Assembly (NCBI RefSeq): GCF_005497185.1
Contig: NZ_RJTN01000003.1
Span: 1-64,000 of the forward strand
Direction: 5' to 3'
DNA length: 64,000 nucleotides
Source: Pectobacterium polonicum
GTDB taxonomy: Bacteria; Pseudomonadota; Gammaproteobacteria; Enterobacterales; Enterobacteriaceae
Position 1 is the first letter of the stretch. Every line of letters begins with the position of its first letter. The translations under genes were made by a program, and so were the position numbers. The notes beneath the pieces are model-generated. The model was not told where the DNA came from and ran no database searches. It saw nothing but the letters and a program-made list of their open reading frames with translations. Of this stretch, positions 35,305 to 45,144 are shown piece after piece.

Positions 35305-36690
35305 TTAATAGTCCGCTTTCACTGCCAGCGTCGCCACCGCACTTTTTTTCTTTTTCACCCTGTAGCTCACCGCCAGCGCGAATAGCCAGATCGGGATCAA
35401 CAATACTGAGATCTGAATACCCGGCGTTATCGCCATAATGACTAAAATCCCCGCCAGAAACAGCAAACAAATCACATTCGTCACCGGATAACCGAGGCTT
35501 TTAAAGCGTGTGTCCTGACCTTCCTGCTTTTTCGCCGCACGAAATTTCAGGTGAGTAATACAGATCATCGCCCAGTTAATCACCAGTGCAGACACCACCA
35601 GCGCCATCAGCAATTCAAAGGCTTTACCCGGCATGAGGTAGTTGATCACAACACACAGTGCCGTCGCAAGTGCCGATACGCCGAGTGCCATCAATGGAAT
35701 ACCGCGCTTATTGACGTTCAGCAACGCACGCGGTGCGTTCCCCTGCTTCGCCAGACCAAACAACATCCGGCTGTTACAGTACACACAGCTGTTGTAAACC
35801 GATAACGCCGCCGACAGCACCACCAGATTCAACACCGTTGCCACCGCGTTACTATCCAGCGCATGAAAAATCATGACGAACGGGCTGCCGCCTTCTACCA
35901 CTTTCCCCCATGGGTACAGCGATAACAGCACCGCCAGCGCCCCAACGTAAAACAGCAGAATGCGGTAAATAACCTGATTCGTCGCGCGTGGAATGCTGTT
36001 TTGCGGATCGTCCGCTTCAGCCGCGGTAATCCCTACCAGTTCCAACCCACCAAAGGAGAACATGATCACGGCCATCGCCATGACCATGCCACTCACGCCG
36101 TTCGGAAAGAACCCGCCATGCTGCCACAAATTTGCGACACTCGCCTCTGGGCCACCTGCGCCGCTGAACAACAAATAGCAGCCAAACACGATCATCCCCA
36201 TAATCGCCGCAACCTTGATGATCGAAAACCAGAATTCCATTTCGCCATACACTTTAACGCTAGTCAGATTGATGGCGTTGATCAGTACAAAGAAGATCCC
36301 CGCAGACACCCAGGTTGGCACATCTGGCCACCAGTATTGAATATAGATTCCGACAGCGGTTAATTCAGCCATACTGACCAAAACATACAGCACCCAGTAA
36401 TTCCAACCGGACATAAACCCGGCGAACTCGCCCCAATATTTATACGCAAAGTGGCTGAACGACCCCGCAACGGGCTCTTCCACCACCATTTCGCCCAACT
36501 GGCGCATAATAAAGAAGGCAATCACGCCCGCAATCGCATAGCCAAGCAGTACTGACGGCCCAGCCATTTTGATCGTCTGTGCGATACCCAGAAATAGCCC
36601 GGTTCCTACAGCACCACCCAGTGCAATTAATTGAATATGGCGATTTTTTAATCCCCTCTTCAACTGCCCTTCTGTTTGTTGTGTCTCCAT
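35305..36690 (-). CDS. aromatic amino acid permease, AroP/PheP type
   Basis: A 461-residue APC-family transporter with twelve helices. LKRGLKNRHIQLIALGGAVGTGLFLGIAQTIKMAGPSVLLGYAIAGVIAFFIMRQLGEMVVEEPVAGSFSHFAYKYWGEFAGFMSGWNYWVLYVL is very close to PheP and AroP. It imports phenylalanine, tyrosine and/or tryptophan with protons; which one cannot be read from sequence. The frame extends to a TTG at 36708, but the ATG at 36690 follows GGGGAA and begins METQQTEGQ. It is divergent from an Lrp-type regulator gene. Confidence 0.92.
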   Translation of the reverse strand: METQQTEGQLKRGLKNRHIQLIALGGAVGTGLFLGIAQTIKMAGPSVLLGYAIAGVIAFFIMRQLGEMVVEEPVAGSFSHFAYKYWGEFAGFMSGWNYWVLYVLVSMAELTAVGIYIQYWWPDVPTWVSAGIFFVLINAINLTSVKVYGEMEFWFSIIKVAAIMGMIVFGCYLLFSGAGGPEASVANLWQHGGFFPNGVSGMVMAMAVIMFSFGGLELVGITAAEADDPQNSIPRATNQVIYRILLFYVGALAVLLSLYPWGKVVEGGSPFVMIFHALDSNAVATVLNLVVLSAALSVYNSCVYCNSRMLFGLAKQGNAPRALLNVNKRGIPLMALGVSALATALCVVINYLMPGKAFELLMALVVSALVINWAMICITHLKFRAAKKQEGQDTRFKSLGYPVTNVICLLFLAGILVIMAITPGIQISVLLIPIWLFALAVSYRVKKKKSAVATLAVKADY

Positions 36691-37051
36691 TTTTTTCCCC
36701 GTCAGCAATAAAATTCAAACCGAGAGGATTTAGCAACTATCAGGCCAGATAGCTGGCGGCGAAGATCCAACATCGTCACTATGCTGATAACACGATGAAA
36801 ATTTTAAGAATTTATTTTCTTCGTAATTTCACACATCATGCATAAAACAGAGAAATATCTACACTTAGTGCACGAAAAACCCAAATTACGCACACAATAA
36901 CGGCGCTTTACGCTCAACAATGCATGAATGTGACCCATCATGGTGCAAACTGCTACTGAGTGCGCCTATAGCGATAAAAACTCATACGCAACGCAGCTTA
37001 AAAAGCTGGTAGTCTGTTTGAGTGACTATCTGACATGGTTTAAGGAACACG
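36691..37051. other. divergent promoter region, permease / Lrp-type regulator
   Basis: 361 bases, A/T-rich with several ACGCACA-like stretches that recur downstream of the regulator gene (37560-37645). This could reflect dispersed Lrp-type binding. No ORF or clean palindrome was found. Confidence 0.4.
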
Positions 37052-37531
37052 ATGTACAACATTGATGATTTCGATCTGAAAATCCTGACGCTGCTACAGA
37101 CTAACGGCCGCCTGACCAATCAGGAATTGAGCGAGCTGGTCGGGCTTTCCGCCTCGCAATGCTCCCGCCGACGTATCGCGTTAGAACAGGCGCAGCTGAT
37201 TCTCGGTTATCATGCCCGACTGTCGCCAAACGCGGTTGGGTTGGAATGCCTGGGGTTGATCGAAGTACGGTTAATCAACCACACCAGTGAATACGTTGAG
37301 CGCTTTCACCAGATGCTAGGAGAAGTGGATGCGATTATTGACGCCTATAAAACCACGGGAGATGCCGATTATCTGTTAAAGGTTGCCGTGGCGGATCTGC
37401 CAGGGCTCAGCACGCTGATTAGCCAGATTCTGTCGCAGAACAAGAGCGTCGCGCATCTGAAAACCTCAGTGGTATTGAACCGCCTTAAAGAGAACGGTTT
37501 GATCACGCCAGAACCCCCAGCGTTGCCCTGA
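37052..37531 (+). CDS. Lrp/AsnC-family regulator
   Basis: 159 residues. The N-terminal HTH DDFDLKILTLLQTNGRLTNQELSELVGLSASQCSRRRIALEQ is followed by an alpha-beta RAM effector domain (LECLGLIEVRLINH, YKTTGDADYLLKVAVADLPGLSTLI). It is typical of local Lrp-type regulators that sense an amino acid. Its divergent neighbour is an aromatic amino acid permease and tyrB lies 0.9 kb downstream, so aromatic amino acids are the natural ligand guess (inference). Confidence 0.92.
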   Translation: MYNIDDFDLKILTLLQTNGRLTNQELSELVGLSASQCSRRRIALEQAQLILGYHARLSPNAVGLECLGLIEVRLINHTSEYVERFHQMLGEVDAIIDAYKTTGDADYLLKVAVADLPGLSTLISQILSQNKSVAHLKTSVVLNRLKENGLITPEPPALP

Positions 37532-37782
37532 ATTGGGGCAACTGCGTCTATTTGGTGCAGAAAAACGAACGATACACGCAAAAAATCACAATACACTGCA
37601 CAACATAACCAAATAATCGACCATAAACGCACAAATCACGCATTGTTTTCATTCATATAATTCAATACGTTGCTCTTATTACCGCGGATATTTCGCGCAA
37701 ACCCGTCGTTAAGCGGCATCATCTGGCGTGATTATTGCTTTGGTAAGCACATGTTTTTACGACAGTCGATTGAGTGCTCACC

Positions 37783-38397
37783 ATGGATAACGTTATTCCC
37801 ACACAAAAAATATCACACACGCGGCTGGAAGATGTTCTGGCAATACTGATCGGCACGCTGATGGTGTCATTTGGCGTCATTCTGCTGCGTCAGGCTGGAG
37901 CCCTCACCGGTGGCACTGCTGGCATCGCTTTTCTTGTGCATTATCTGACCAACATATCCTTTGGCGTCGCATTTTTCCTGCTGAATTTACCTTTCTATTA
38001 TCTGGCCGTGCGCCGCATGGGGTGGGAATTCACGGTAAAAACATTCAGCGCTGTTGGGCTGGTTTCCTTATTTTCCGATCTGCACCCACTGTTCGTTCAT
38101 TTTGATCAGCTCAACCCGTTCTACGCCACGCTATTCGGCAATATCATCACCGGAATAGGCTTCGTTGTTCTGTTTCGCCATAAGGCTAGCCTCGGCGGCG
38201 TTAACATTCTGGCACTGTACCTTCAGGATAAATATGGCTTGCGAGCGGGAAAACTCCAGATGGGCGTTGACGTTGTGATTGTGCTGACTTCCCTGTTCGT
38301 GGTAAGCATACCGATGTTGATTGCTTCGATTCTCGGGGCCACTATTTTGAATCTGATTATTGCGATGAACCATCGCCCCGGCCGTTACGCGGCCTGA
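37783..38397 (+). CDS. YitT-family membrane protein
   Basis: 204 residues from the ATG at 37783 (the frame extends to 37774). The YitT/UPF0750 core has five helices: LEDVLAILIGTLMVSFGVILLRQAGALTGGTAGIAFLVHYLT, VAFFLLNLPFYYLAVRRMGWEFTVKTF, FYATLFGNIITGIGFVVLFRHKASLGGVNILALYLQDKYG and GVDVVIVLTSLFV. The C-terminal DUF2179 domain of longer homologues is absent. Transport substrate unknown. It sits between the Lrp-type regulator and tyrB. Confidence 0.9.
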   Translation: MDNVIPTQKISHTRLEDVLAILIGTLMVSFGVILLRQAGALTGGTAGIAFLVHYLTNISFGVAFFLLNLPFYYLAVRRMGWEFTVKTFSAVGLVSLFSDLHPLFVHFDQLNPFYATLFGNIITGIGFVVLFRHKASLGGVNILALYLQDKYGLRAGKLQMGVDVVIVLTSLFVVSIPMLIASILGATILNLIIAMNHRPGRYAA

Positions 38398-38456
38398 TTA
38401 TCCCCTTCGTCGGGGTTACGGCACCTATAAAATGACACTCTTAGGAGAGCTATACT

Positions 38457-39650
38457 GTGTTTCAAAACGTTGATACCTATGCCGGAGATCCTATCCTGTC
38501 TCTGATGGAAAAATTCAAACAGGACCCAAGAGCGGATAAGATCAATTTGAGTATCGGGCTCTACTACAACGAGCAGAATATTATCCCGCAGCTGCGCGCC
38601 GTCAGCGCGGCGGAAAGCGCCCTGCGCCAGCCGGCTCAGAGCGCAAGCTCCTACCTGCCGATGGAAGGGCTACAGCCTTACCGCACCGCAATACAGCATC
38701 TATTGTTTGGTGAAAACCACGCAGCGCTGGCAGCGAACCGCATCGCTACCATCCAGACGCTGGGCGGTTCCGGTGCGCTGAAAGTCGGCGCTGATTTCCT
38801 GAAACGCTACTTTCCAGATTCAGAAGTGTGGGTCAGTGACCCTACATGGGAAAACCATATTGCGATCTTTGAGGGCGCGGGCTTTAACGTTCACACCTAC
38901 CCATATTTCGATGGTGAAAGTCTGGGTGTGAAATTTGATGCCATGCTTGCCACCTTACAAACGTTGCCAGCACGCAGCATTGTGCTGCTGCACCCATGCT
39001 GCCACAATCCGACTGGTTCTGACCTCACCACCGAACAGTGGGATCGCGTGATTGAAGTCATCATCGCGCGTGAATTAATTCCATTTATGGACATCGCCTA
39101 TCAGGGCTTTGGCCTCGGGATCGAGCAGGATGCCTATGCGATTCGCGCCATTGCCAGCACAGGCGTACCGGCACTCATCGCCAATTCGTTCTCCAAGATT
39201 TTCTCACTGTATAGCGAACGCGTCGGTGGCCTTTCCGTGGTGTGTGACGATGCCGACAGCGCAGTGCGTGTGCTGGGTCAGCTAAAAGCAACCGTCCGCC
39301 GCAACTACTCTTCTCCACCAAATTTTGGCGCACAGGTGGTTTCTAAAGTCCTGAACGACGTGCAGTTGAACGCAGACTGGAAAGCGGAAGTCGAAGAGAT
39401 GCGCACCCGCATTCTAAGCATGCGTCAGGAGTTGGTTTCTGCCTTGAAGAACGCGCTGCCGAACCGCAACTTCGACTATCTGCTCACCCAGCGCGGCATG
39501 TTCAGCTACACTGGCTTCAGCCCAGAACAGGTTGATCGCCTGCGTGAAGAATTCGGCGTCTATCTTATCGCCAGCGGACGTATGTGCATGGCGGGACTGA
39601 ACCACAGCAACGTCCAGCGCGTCGCCGCGGCTTTCGCCGCCATTCAGTAA
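38457..39650 (+). CDS. tyrB: aromatic amino acid aminotransferase
   Basis: A 397-residue class I aminotransferase closest to Tyr[76 protein letters not shown]-lysine Lys247 in NSFSKIFS, and the C-terminal substrate arginine region [12 protein letters not shown]. It makes tyrosine and phenylalanine (also leucine) from the 2-oxo acids. The start is GTG with AGGAG upstream; the amino-acid order MFQ matches TyrB, so GTG is convincing. A long-stem terminator follows. Confidence 0.96.
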   Translation: MFQNVDTYAGDPILSLMEKFKQDPRADKINLSIGLYYNEQNIIPQLRAVSAAESALRQPAQSASSYLPMEGLQPYRTAIQHLLFGENHAALAANRIATIQTLGGSGALKVGADFLKRYFPDSEVWVSDPTWENHIAIFEGAGFNVHTYPYFDGESLGVKFDAMLATLQTLPARSIVLLHPCCHNPTGSDLTTEQWDRVIEVIIARELIPFMDIAYQGFGLGIEQDAYAIRAIASTGVPALIANSFSKIFSLYSERVGGLSVVCDDADSAVRVLGQLKATVRRNYSSPPNFGAQVVSKVLNDVQLNADWKAEVEEMRTRILSMRQELVSALKNALPNRNFDYLLTQRGMFSYTGFSPEQVDRLREEFGVYLIASGRMCMAGLNHSNVQRVAAAFAAIQ

Positions 39651-39667
39651 ACCGTACAATGACAACG

Positions 39668-39725
39668 CCACACGTTACCCGATTCACCTTTGTGCACTCG
39701 CTTAACGTGTGGCTTTTATTTTTGC
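39668..39725 (+). terminator. terminator after tyrB
   Basis: An 11-bp perfect stem GCCACACGTTA / TAACGTGTGGC with a 25-base loop is followed directly by TTTTATTTTT. Confidence 0.8.
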
Positions 39726-39782
39726 TTAGCCGCTGTTACGGTTAGGAACTCGTTTCTTTGTATTGTGTTGATCAGAACGTCC

Positions 39783-40286
39783 ATGACTACGTTACGCTAC
39801 CTAAATGGTTATCCCCCTGCGATTGTCGCGCAAGCGCAAACCCTCGTTGATCGAGGCAAGCTCGGCCTGTGGCTGGAAAAAAGATACCCTGACCGCCATC
39901 ACATCCAGAGTGATAAATCGCTCTATCAATTTGTCGCAGAATTGAAGCAGCGATATTTGAAGAATGCTCCCGCAATATCCAAGGTGCTTTACGATAATAA
40001 ACAGAATCCAATAAAAGGGACGCTCGGGACCAATACGTTTGTGGCACGCGTACAGGGCGGGAAATTAAAGTCCAACAACGAAATTAGAATAGCGACGTTA
40101 TTTCGTGACGGCCCGGAAGATTTTCTACGCATGATCGTGATACACGAACTCGCCCACCTCAAAGAAAAAGACCACAACAAAGCCTTCTACCAACTCTGCT
40201 GCCATATGGACCCAGACTACCATCAGTTGGAATTTGATATGAGAATCTGGCTGAACTGGCGAGAAATGGATACAACTTCGGTATAA
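39783..40286 (+). CDS. ygjP: YgjP-type zinc metallopeptidase-like protein
   Basis: 167 residues, nearly collinear with E. coli YgjP. It begins MTTLRYLNGYPPAIVAQAQTLV and carries VIHELAHLKEKDHNKAFYQLCCHMDPDYHQLEFD, whose HExxH plus a downstream His form a gluzincin-like zinc site (M48-like, the YgjP/UPF0758-type domain also found fused in restriction loci). The role is unknown. The frame is open from 39690, but the ATG at 39783 gives the family start. The orphan CRISPR begins 72 bases after its stop. Confidence 0.9.
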   Translation: MTTLRYLNGYPPAIVAQAQTLVDRGKLGLWLEKRYPDRHHIQSDKSLYQFVAELKQRYLKNAPAISKVLYDNKQNPIKGTLGTNTFVARVQGGKLKSNNEIRIATLFRDGPEDFLRMIVIHELAHLKEKDHNKAFYQLCCHMDPDYHQLEFDMRIWLNWREMDTTSV

Positions 40287-40304
40287 AAGACCCTTTTACT
40301 CTAC

Positions 40305-40323
40305 ATAACTCGAGTTTCAGGAC
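40305..40323. repeat. fragment of dispersed intergenic repeat
   Basis: CATAACTCGAGTTTCAGGA matches the left end of the repeats at 31861 and 47262 (AATAATnCGAGTTTCAGG). It abuts the left, degenerate end of the CRISPR locus. Confidence 0.5.
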
Positions 40324-40357
40324 GAGCAGATAACCCCAGCACAGCTACGTTCTTCCA

Positions 40358-40809
40358 TTTCTATACTACCTGTACGATAGTGAACGCTAAGTTTGTGACC
40401 GAGCAAGGTCACTCTATTTTCTAAGCTGCCTATGCGGCAGTGAACACGATATTTTTGCGAGGGGATATTTCCCCGCATTTCTAAGCTGCCTATGCGGCAG
40501 TGAACCCCGCCATCGTTGATGCTCAGAGCTGTAATCGTTTCTAAGCTGCCTATGCGGCAGTGAACACAGGATGCGGTGTTGATGACGGTCATGGTGTTTT
40601 CTAAGCTGCCTATGCGGCAGCTTAGAAAGGAATAGCTTTCGTCAACAGCAGATTCAAATTGTTCACTGCCGCATAGGCAGCTTAGAAAAGCTGCAAGCGG
40701 AGGATGTTGCGTCAGGATGGGGTTCACTGCCGCATGGGCAGCTTAAAAAGCAATTGCTGAAATCGGTGCACAAGCGGTTGTGTTCACTGCCGTGCAGGCA
40801 GTTCGGTAT
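40358..40809. CRISPR. orphan type I-F CRISPR locus, two arrays fused head to head
   Basis: Eight 28-nt type I-F repeat units (GTTCACTGCC...GGCAGCTTAGAAA) and seven spacers are present, but the orientation reverses. Repeats at 40358, 40418, 40478 and 40538 read on the minus strand. Repeats at 40661, 40722 and 40782 read on the plus strand. A single 31-nt hybrid at 40598-40628 joins the two. Spacers are 40386-40417, 40446-40477, 40506-40537, 40566-40597, 40629-40660, 40689-40721 and 40750-40781 (32 nt, except 33 nt for the sixth). The outer repeats are degenerate: seven mismatches at 40358, and a decayed 3' end at 40782 (GTTCGGTAT). This marks both outer ends as leader-distal. No leader and no cas gene occurs in the window. 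Confidence 0.96.
40598..40628. repeat. palindromic hybrid CRISPR repeat at the array junction
   Basis: A perfect inverted repeat: a 13-bp stem (TTTCTAAGCTGCC / GGCAGCTTAGAAA) around the 5-nt loop TATGC. The first 23 nt equal a minus-strand repeat and the last 13 nt equal the end of a plus-strand repeat, sharing GGCAG. This fits a deletion that joined two divergent arrays at this 5-bp microhomology and removed both leaders. Confidence 0.9.
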
Positions 40810-40848
40810 TTATCAGGATGCGTCGCTGGCACGACGCATTCCGTTAGA

Positions 40849-41268
40849 CTATTCCCCATTCAGCGTAACAACCAGCGAGCGGCTGCCACCGTGGTTGCGG
40901 TGTTCGCACAGGTAAATACCCTGCCAGGTGCCGATGTTCAGGCGTCCGTTGGTGATGGGGATTGTCAGACTGTTTCCGAGCAAGCTGCCTTTTAGGTGCG
41001 CGGGCATGTCGTCGCTCCCCTCATAAGTATGAAGGTAATACGGTTCATTCTCCGGCACTAACCGATTAAAAAAGCTCTCGAAATCCTGTCGCACCGTGGG
41101 GTCGGCATTTTCATTCATCGTTAGTGCCGCCGAGGTATGTTTGATGAACACATGCATCAGTCCAACGTTTATCTGGCGCAGAGCAGCAACCTGCGCCAGT
41201 ATTTCGTCAGTCACCAGATGGAAACCTCTGGCTTTCGGCTTCAGGCGGATTTCATATTGCATCCACAT
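40849..41268 (-). CDS. yjbQ: YjbQ / UPF0047 protein
   Basis: 139 residues, a close match to E. coli YjbQ (138): RGFHLVTDEILAQV, IKHTSAALTMNENADPTVRQDFESFF, YEGSDDMPAHLKGSLLGNSLTIPITNGRLNIGTWQGIYLCEHRNHGGSRSLVVTLNGE. The family has weak thiamin-phosphate-synthase activity; its cellular role is unclear. The frame extends to 41274, but AGGGAG would touch that ATG, while the ATG at 41268 has 6-base spacing. It lies 16 bases downstream of uvrA and may be co-transcribed with it. Confidence 0.93.
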   Translation of the reverse strand: MWMQYEIRLKPKARGFHLVTDEILAQVAALRQINVGLMHVFIKHTSAALTMNENADPTVRQDFESFFNRLVPENEPYYLHTYEGSDDMPAHLKGSLLGNSLTIPITNGRLNIGTWQGIYLCEHRNHGGSRSLVVTLNGE

Positions 41269-41284
41269 CGCCATCTCCCTGCTA

Positions 41285-44119
41285 TCAGGCTTCGCGTGCC
41301 AGAATCGGTCGCAGGAAGCGTGCAGTGTGGGACTGTTCGCACTCCGCTACCGTTTCCGGCGTGCCGGAGACCAGAATTTCTCCGCCGCCGCTGCCGCCTT
41401 CCGGCCCTAAATCGACAATCCAGTCTGCCGTTTTAATCACGTCCAGATTGTGCTCAATCACCACGATGGTATTGCCCTGATCGCGCAGTTGATGCAGCAC
41501 AGCCAAAAGCTGCTGAATATCGGCAAAGTGCAGACCGGTCGTGGGTTCGTCGAGGATATACAGCGTCTGCCCGGTTCCACGTTTTGACAGTTCACGCGAC
41601 AGTTTTACACGCTGCGCTTCCCCGCCGGATAGCGTGGTGGCCGACTGCCCAAGGCGAATATAGGACAAACCAACGTCGATCAGCGTTTGCAGCTTACGAG
41701 CCAACGCCGGGATGGCATCAAAGAACTCACGCGCTTCTTCGATGGTCATATCCAGCACTTCATGAATGCCTTTACCTTTATATTGAATTTCCAGCGTTTC
41801 ACGGTTATAGCGTTTGCCTTTGCACTGGTCACACGGCACATAGACATCCGGCAGGAAGTGCATTTCGACCTTGATCACGCCGTCGCCCTGACAGGCTTCG
41901 CAGCGCCCGCCACGCACGTTAAAGCTGAAACGACCGGGATTATAGCCACGGGTACGCGCTTCAGGCACGCCAGCAAACAGTTCGCGAATCGGCGTGAAAA
42001 TGCCGGTGTAGGTTGCGGGATTGGAACGTGGTGTTCGACCGATCGGGCTTTGATCGATATCGATCACCTTGTCGAAATGCTCCAGCCCCTGGATCTCACG
42101 GTGAGCGGCAGGCTCTGCCAACGTCGCACCGTTCAACTGACGCTGTGCCAGTGGGAACAAGGTATCGTTGATGAGCGTAGATTTACCCGACCCCGACACA
42201 CCGGTAATGCAGGTAAACAGGCCAACCGGCAGCGTTAGCGTGACGTCTTTCAGGTTGTTGCCCTTCGCGCCAATCAGCTTCAGCACTTTAGTCGGGTCCG
42301 CAGGCACGCGCTGTTTCGGAATTTCGATCTTGCGCTTACCGCTAAGGAACTGCCCCGTCAGCGAACCCGGCACCGCCATAATCTCTTCCATCGTACCTTC
42401 TGCGACAATCTGCCCACCGTGCACGCCCGCACCGGGGCCGATATCAATCACATGGTCAGCAGCACGAATCGCGTCTTCATCGTGTTCCACCACAATGACG
42501 GTATTACCCAGATTGCGCAGGTGAATCAGCGTTTCCAGCAGGCGCTCGTTATCGCGCTGGTGCAGGCCGATGGACGGTTCATCCAGCACATACATCACGC
42601 CAACCAGCCCGGCACCGATCTGGCTCGCTAAACGAATACGCTGTGCCTCGCCACCAGACAGCGTTTCCGCCGAGCGGGAGAGCGACAGGTAGTTCAGCCC
42701 AACATTTACCAGAAACTTCAGGCGATCGCCGATTTCTTTTAGCACTTTCTCGGCGATTTGGGCACGCTGCCCGCTAAGCTTCATATTCTGGAAAAACGTC
42801 ATCGCATGGCCGATGCTCATATCGGAAATCTGCGGCAGCGTCGTTTGCTCAACAAACACGTTACGCGCTTCTTCCCGCAGACGCGTCCCGCCGCAGCTAG
42901 CACAGGAACGGTTGCTGATAAATTTCGCCAATTCTTCGCGCACTGCCGTGGATTCCGTCTCTTTGTAGCGACGCTCCATGTTGTGCAGCACGCCTTCAAA
43001 CGGATGACGACGCACGGAGGTGTCGCCGCGATCGTTGATATATTTGAATTCGACGTTCTCTTTACCGGAGCCGTACAGAATCACTTTCTGCACCGCGGCG
43101 GTCAGCCCCTCAAACGGAGCATCGACGTCAAATTTGTAGTGCTCCGCCAGAGAACGCAGCATCTGGAAATAGTAGAAGTTGCGGCGATCCCAACCGCGAA
43201 TCGCGCCCCCCGCCAGCGACAGCTCCGCGTTTTGCACCACGCGAGCCGGATCGAAGAACTGCTGCACGCCCAGGCCATCACAGCTTGGACACGCGCCCGC
43301 CGGGTTGTTGAACGAGAACATACGCGGTTCCAGCTCGTGCATGCTGTAGCCACACACCGGACAGGCAAAATTCGCCGAGAACAGCAGTTCAGGCTGGGTT
43401 GGGTCGTCCATATCGGCCACGACCACGCTCCCCCCGGACAGATCCAGCGCGGTTTCAAACGACTCCGCCAATCGCTGAGCCAGATCTTCGCGCACTTTAA
43501 AGCGATCGACGACAACTTCGATAGTGTGTTTTTTCTGTAATTCCAGCTTCGGCGGATCGGACAGATCGCACACTTCCCCGTCGATACGGGCGCGGATATA
43601 GCCCTGTGACGCCAGGTTTTCCAGCGTTTTGCTGTGTTCGCCTTTACGATCTTTCACTATTGGTGCCAGCAGCATCAGGCGCTTGCCTTCCGGCTGTGCC
43701 AGCACGTTGTCGACCATCTGGCTGACCGTCTGCGCATCCAGCGGCACATCATGCTCCGGGCAGCGCGGCTCACCCACGCGTGCAAACAGCAAACGCAGGT
43801 AGTCATGAATTTCGGTAATCGTCCCGACCGTAGAACGCGGGTTATGAGAGGTGGATTTCTGTTCGATAGAGATAGCGGGCGACAACCCTTCGATATGATC
43901 GACATCCGGTTTTTCCATCAGCGACAAAAACTGACGGGCGTAGGCGGAGAGAGATTCCACATAGCGCCGTTGCCCTTCGGCATACAGCGTGTCAAACGCC
44001 AGCGATGACTTACCCGAACCAGACAGACCGGTGATAACGATCAGCTTGTCACGAGGGATTATCAGATTGATATTCTTGAGATTATGGGTACGAGCACCAC
44101 GAACTTCGATCTTATCCAT
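41285..44119 (-). CDS. uvrA: excinuclease ABC subunit A
   Basis: A 944-residue damage-recognition ATPase of nucleotide excision repair. It has two ABC modules with Walker A loops [12 protein letters not shown] and [13 protein letters not shown] and signatures [12 protein letters not shown] and [12 protein letters not shown]. The zinc modules include [25 protein letters not shown] and [51 protein letters not shown] is the standard start. It is divergent from ssb with an SOS box between them, as in E. coli. Confidence 0.98.
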   Translation of the reverse strand: MDKIEVRGARTHNLKNINLIIPRDKLIVITGLSGSGKSSLAFDTLYAEGQRRYVESLSAYARQFLSLMEKPDVDHIEGLSPAISIEQKSTSHNPRSTVGTITEIHDYLRLLFARVGEPRCPEHDVPLDAQTVSQMVDNVLAQPEGKRLMLLAPIVKDRKGEHSKTLENLASQGYIRARIDGEVCDLSDPPKLELQKKHTIEVVVDRFKVREDLAQRLAESFETALDLSGGSVVVADMDDPTQPELLFSANFACPVCGYSMHELEPRMFSFNNPAGACPSCDGLGVQQFFDPARVVQNAELSLAGGAIRGWDRRNFYYFQMLRSLAEHYKFDVDAPFEGLTAAVQKVILYGSGKENVEFKYINDRGDTSVRRHPFEGVLHNMERRYKETESTAVREELAKFISNRSCASCGGTRLREEARNVFVEQTTLPQISDMSIGHAMTFFQNMKLSGQRAQIAEKVLKEIGDRLKFLVNVGLNYLSLSRSAETLSGGEAQRIRLASQIGAGLVGVMYVLDEPSIGLHQRDNERLLETLIHLRNLGNTVIVVEHDEDAIRAADHVIDIGPGAGVHGGQIVAEGTMEEIMAVPGSLTGQFLSGKRKIEIPKQRVPADPTKVLKLIGAKGNNLKDVTLTLPVGLFTCITGVSGSGKSTLINDTLFPLAQRQLNGATLAEPAAHREIQGLEHFDKVIDIDQSPIGRTPRSNPATYTGIFTPIRELFAGVPEARTRGYNPGRFSFNVRGGRCEACQGDGVIKVEMHFLPDVYVPCDQCKGKRYNRETLEIQYKGKGIHEVLDMTIEEAREFFDAIPALARKLQTLIDVGLSYIRLGQSATTLSGGEAQRVKLSRELSKRGTGQTLYILDEPTTGLHFADIQQLLAVLHQLRDQGNTIVVIEHNLDVIKTADWIVDLGPEGGSGGGEILVSGTPETVAECEQSHTARFLRPILAREA

Positions 44120-44208
44120 TCACACACTTCCCGGAATAAAAACGGTTTGTCATCGCCTCTCGAACGGAGAGAACCGGTACGAAACGAGCAATTATGGCAC
44201 AAAAAAAA

Positions 44209-44224
44209 CTGAATGGATATCCAG
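44209..44224. promoter_or_regulatory. LexA (SOS) box between uvrA and ssb
   Basis: CTGAATGGATATCCAG fits CTG-N10-CAG with a near-palindromic core and TA on the right flank. The position in the uvrA/ssb divergent promoter is the same as in E. coli. Confidence 0.85.
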
Positions 44225-44368
44225 TATTAAACCCGTTTATCTTGCAAACGCTGCAAATATTACTTTCATTTCTGAAGCCATTTCGCAGGTATGACAGAGA
44301 GTTTTCCCATGTTAAGATTGATCGTTTAGACTTAAAATAAATCTATCGATTCATCAGGAGATACGAGC

Positions 44369-44911
44369 ATGGCCAGCAGAGGCGTTAATAAAGTGATTCT
44401 TGTCGGGAATCTGGGTCAAGACCCGGAAGTCCGCTATATGCCGAATGGTGGTGCAGTTGCCAACATCACGCTGGCTACGTCGGAAAGCTGGCGTGACAAG
44501 CAAACCGGTGAGCAGAAAGAGAAGACCGAATGGCACCGTGTGGTTCTGTTCGGCAAACTGGCAGAAGTGGCGGGCGAATACCTGCGCAAAGGCTCTCAGG
44601 TTTACATCGAAGGCGCACTGCAAACCCGTAAATGGGCCGATCAGGCTGGCGTAGAACGTTACACCACAGAAGTGGTTGTTAACGTCGGCGGCACCATGCA
44701 GATGCTAGGTGGACGTCAGGGTGGCGGCGCACCAGCAGGTGGTAACGCTGGTGGCGGCCAGCAGCAAGGCGGTTGGGGTCAACCTCAGCAGCCGCAGGGC
44801 GGCAACCAATTCAGCGGCGGCGCACAAGCTCAGCAGCGCCCGGCACAGAATAGCGCACCCGCGCAAAGCAACGAACCACCAATGGATTTCGACGACGACA
44901 TTCCGTTCTAA
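44369..44911 (+). CDS. ssb: single-stranded DNA-binding protein
   Basis: 180 residues. The N-terminal OB fold ([40 protein letters not shown] to QMLGGRQGG) is followed by a Gly/Gln-rich flexible linker and the acidic tip MDFDDDIPF that binds partner proteins such as PriA, RecQ and exonuclease I. It is a homotetrameric ssDNA binder needed for replication, repair and recombination. It ends at a good terminator. Confidence 0.98.
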   Translation: MASRGVNKVILVGNLGQDPEVRYMPNGGAVANITLATSESWRDKQTGEQKEKTEWHRVVLFGKLAEVAGEYLRKGSQVYIEGALQTRKWADQAGVERYTTEVVVNVGGTMQMLGGRQGGGAPAGGNAGGGQQQGGWGQPQQPQGGNQFSGGAQAQQRPAQNSAPAQSNEPPMDFDDDIPF

Positions 44912-44938
44912 GTACGCCGTTTATCAAAACATCCTATT

Positions 44939-44965
44939 GAAACCCCGATTTATCGGGGTTTTTCA
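44939..44965 (+). terminator. terminator after ssb
   Basis: AACCCCGAT-TT-ATCGGGGTT plus TTT, 27 bases after the stop. Confidence 0.85.
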
Positions 44966-45144
44966 TTTTGTGATGAATGGAAAAACCGAAAATAAACAAT
45001 CAACCAAAGAAATCATCACATCATGTGCGTTTCGTGCTCAACGGTATAATCAGAGCACAATCGGTACAGTTATTTCTCCATCGCTACTGAAAAATAGCAA
45101 AGCCTTATCAATAAGGTATAAACGTTATATATGGAGATATACGT

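Noticed and set aside
40317-40727. A 136-residue minus-strand ORF across the CRISPR region with repeated CRIGSLE units
   Set aside because: The protein repeats are only translated CRISPR repeats; there is no ribosome site, and it ends with the array structure.
42758-43540. A 260-residue plus-strand ORF inside uvrA
   Set aside because: Antisense shadow of uvrA, no start signals and no family features.
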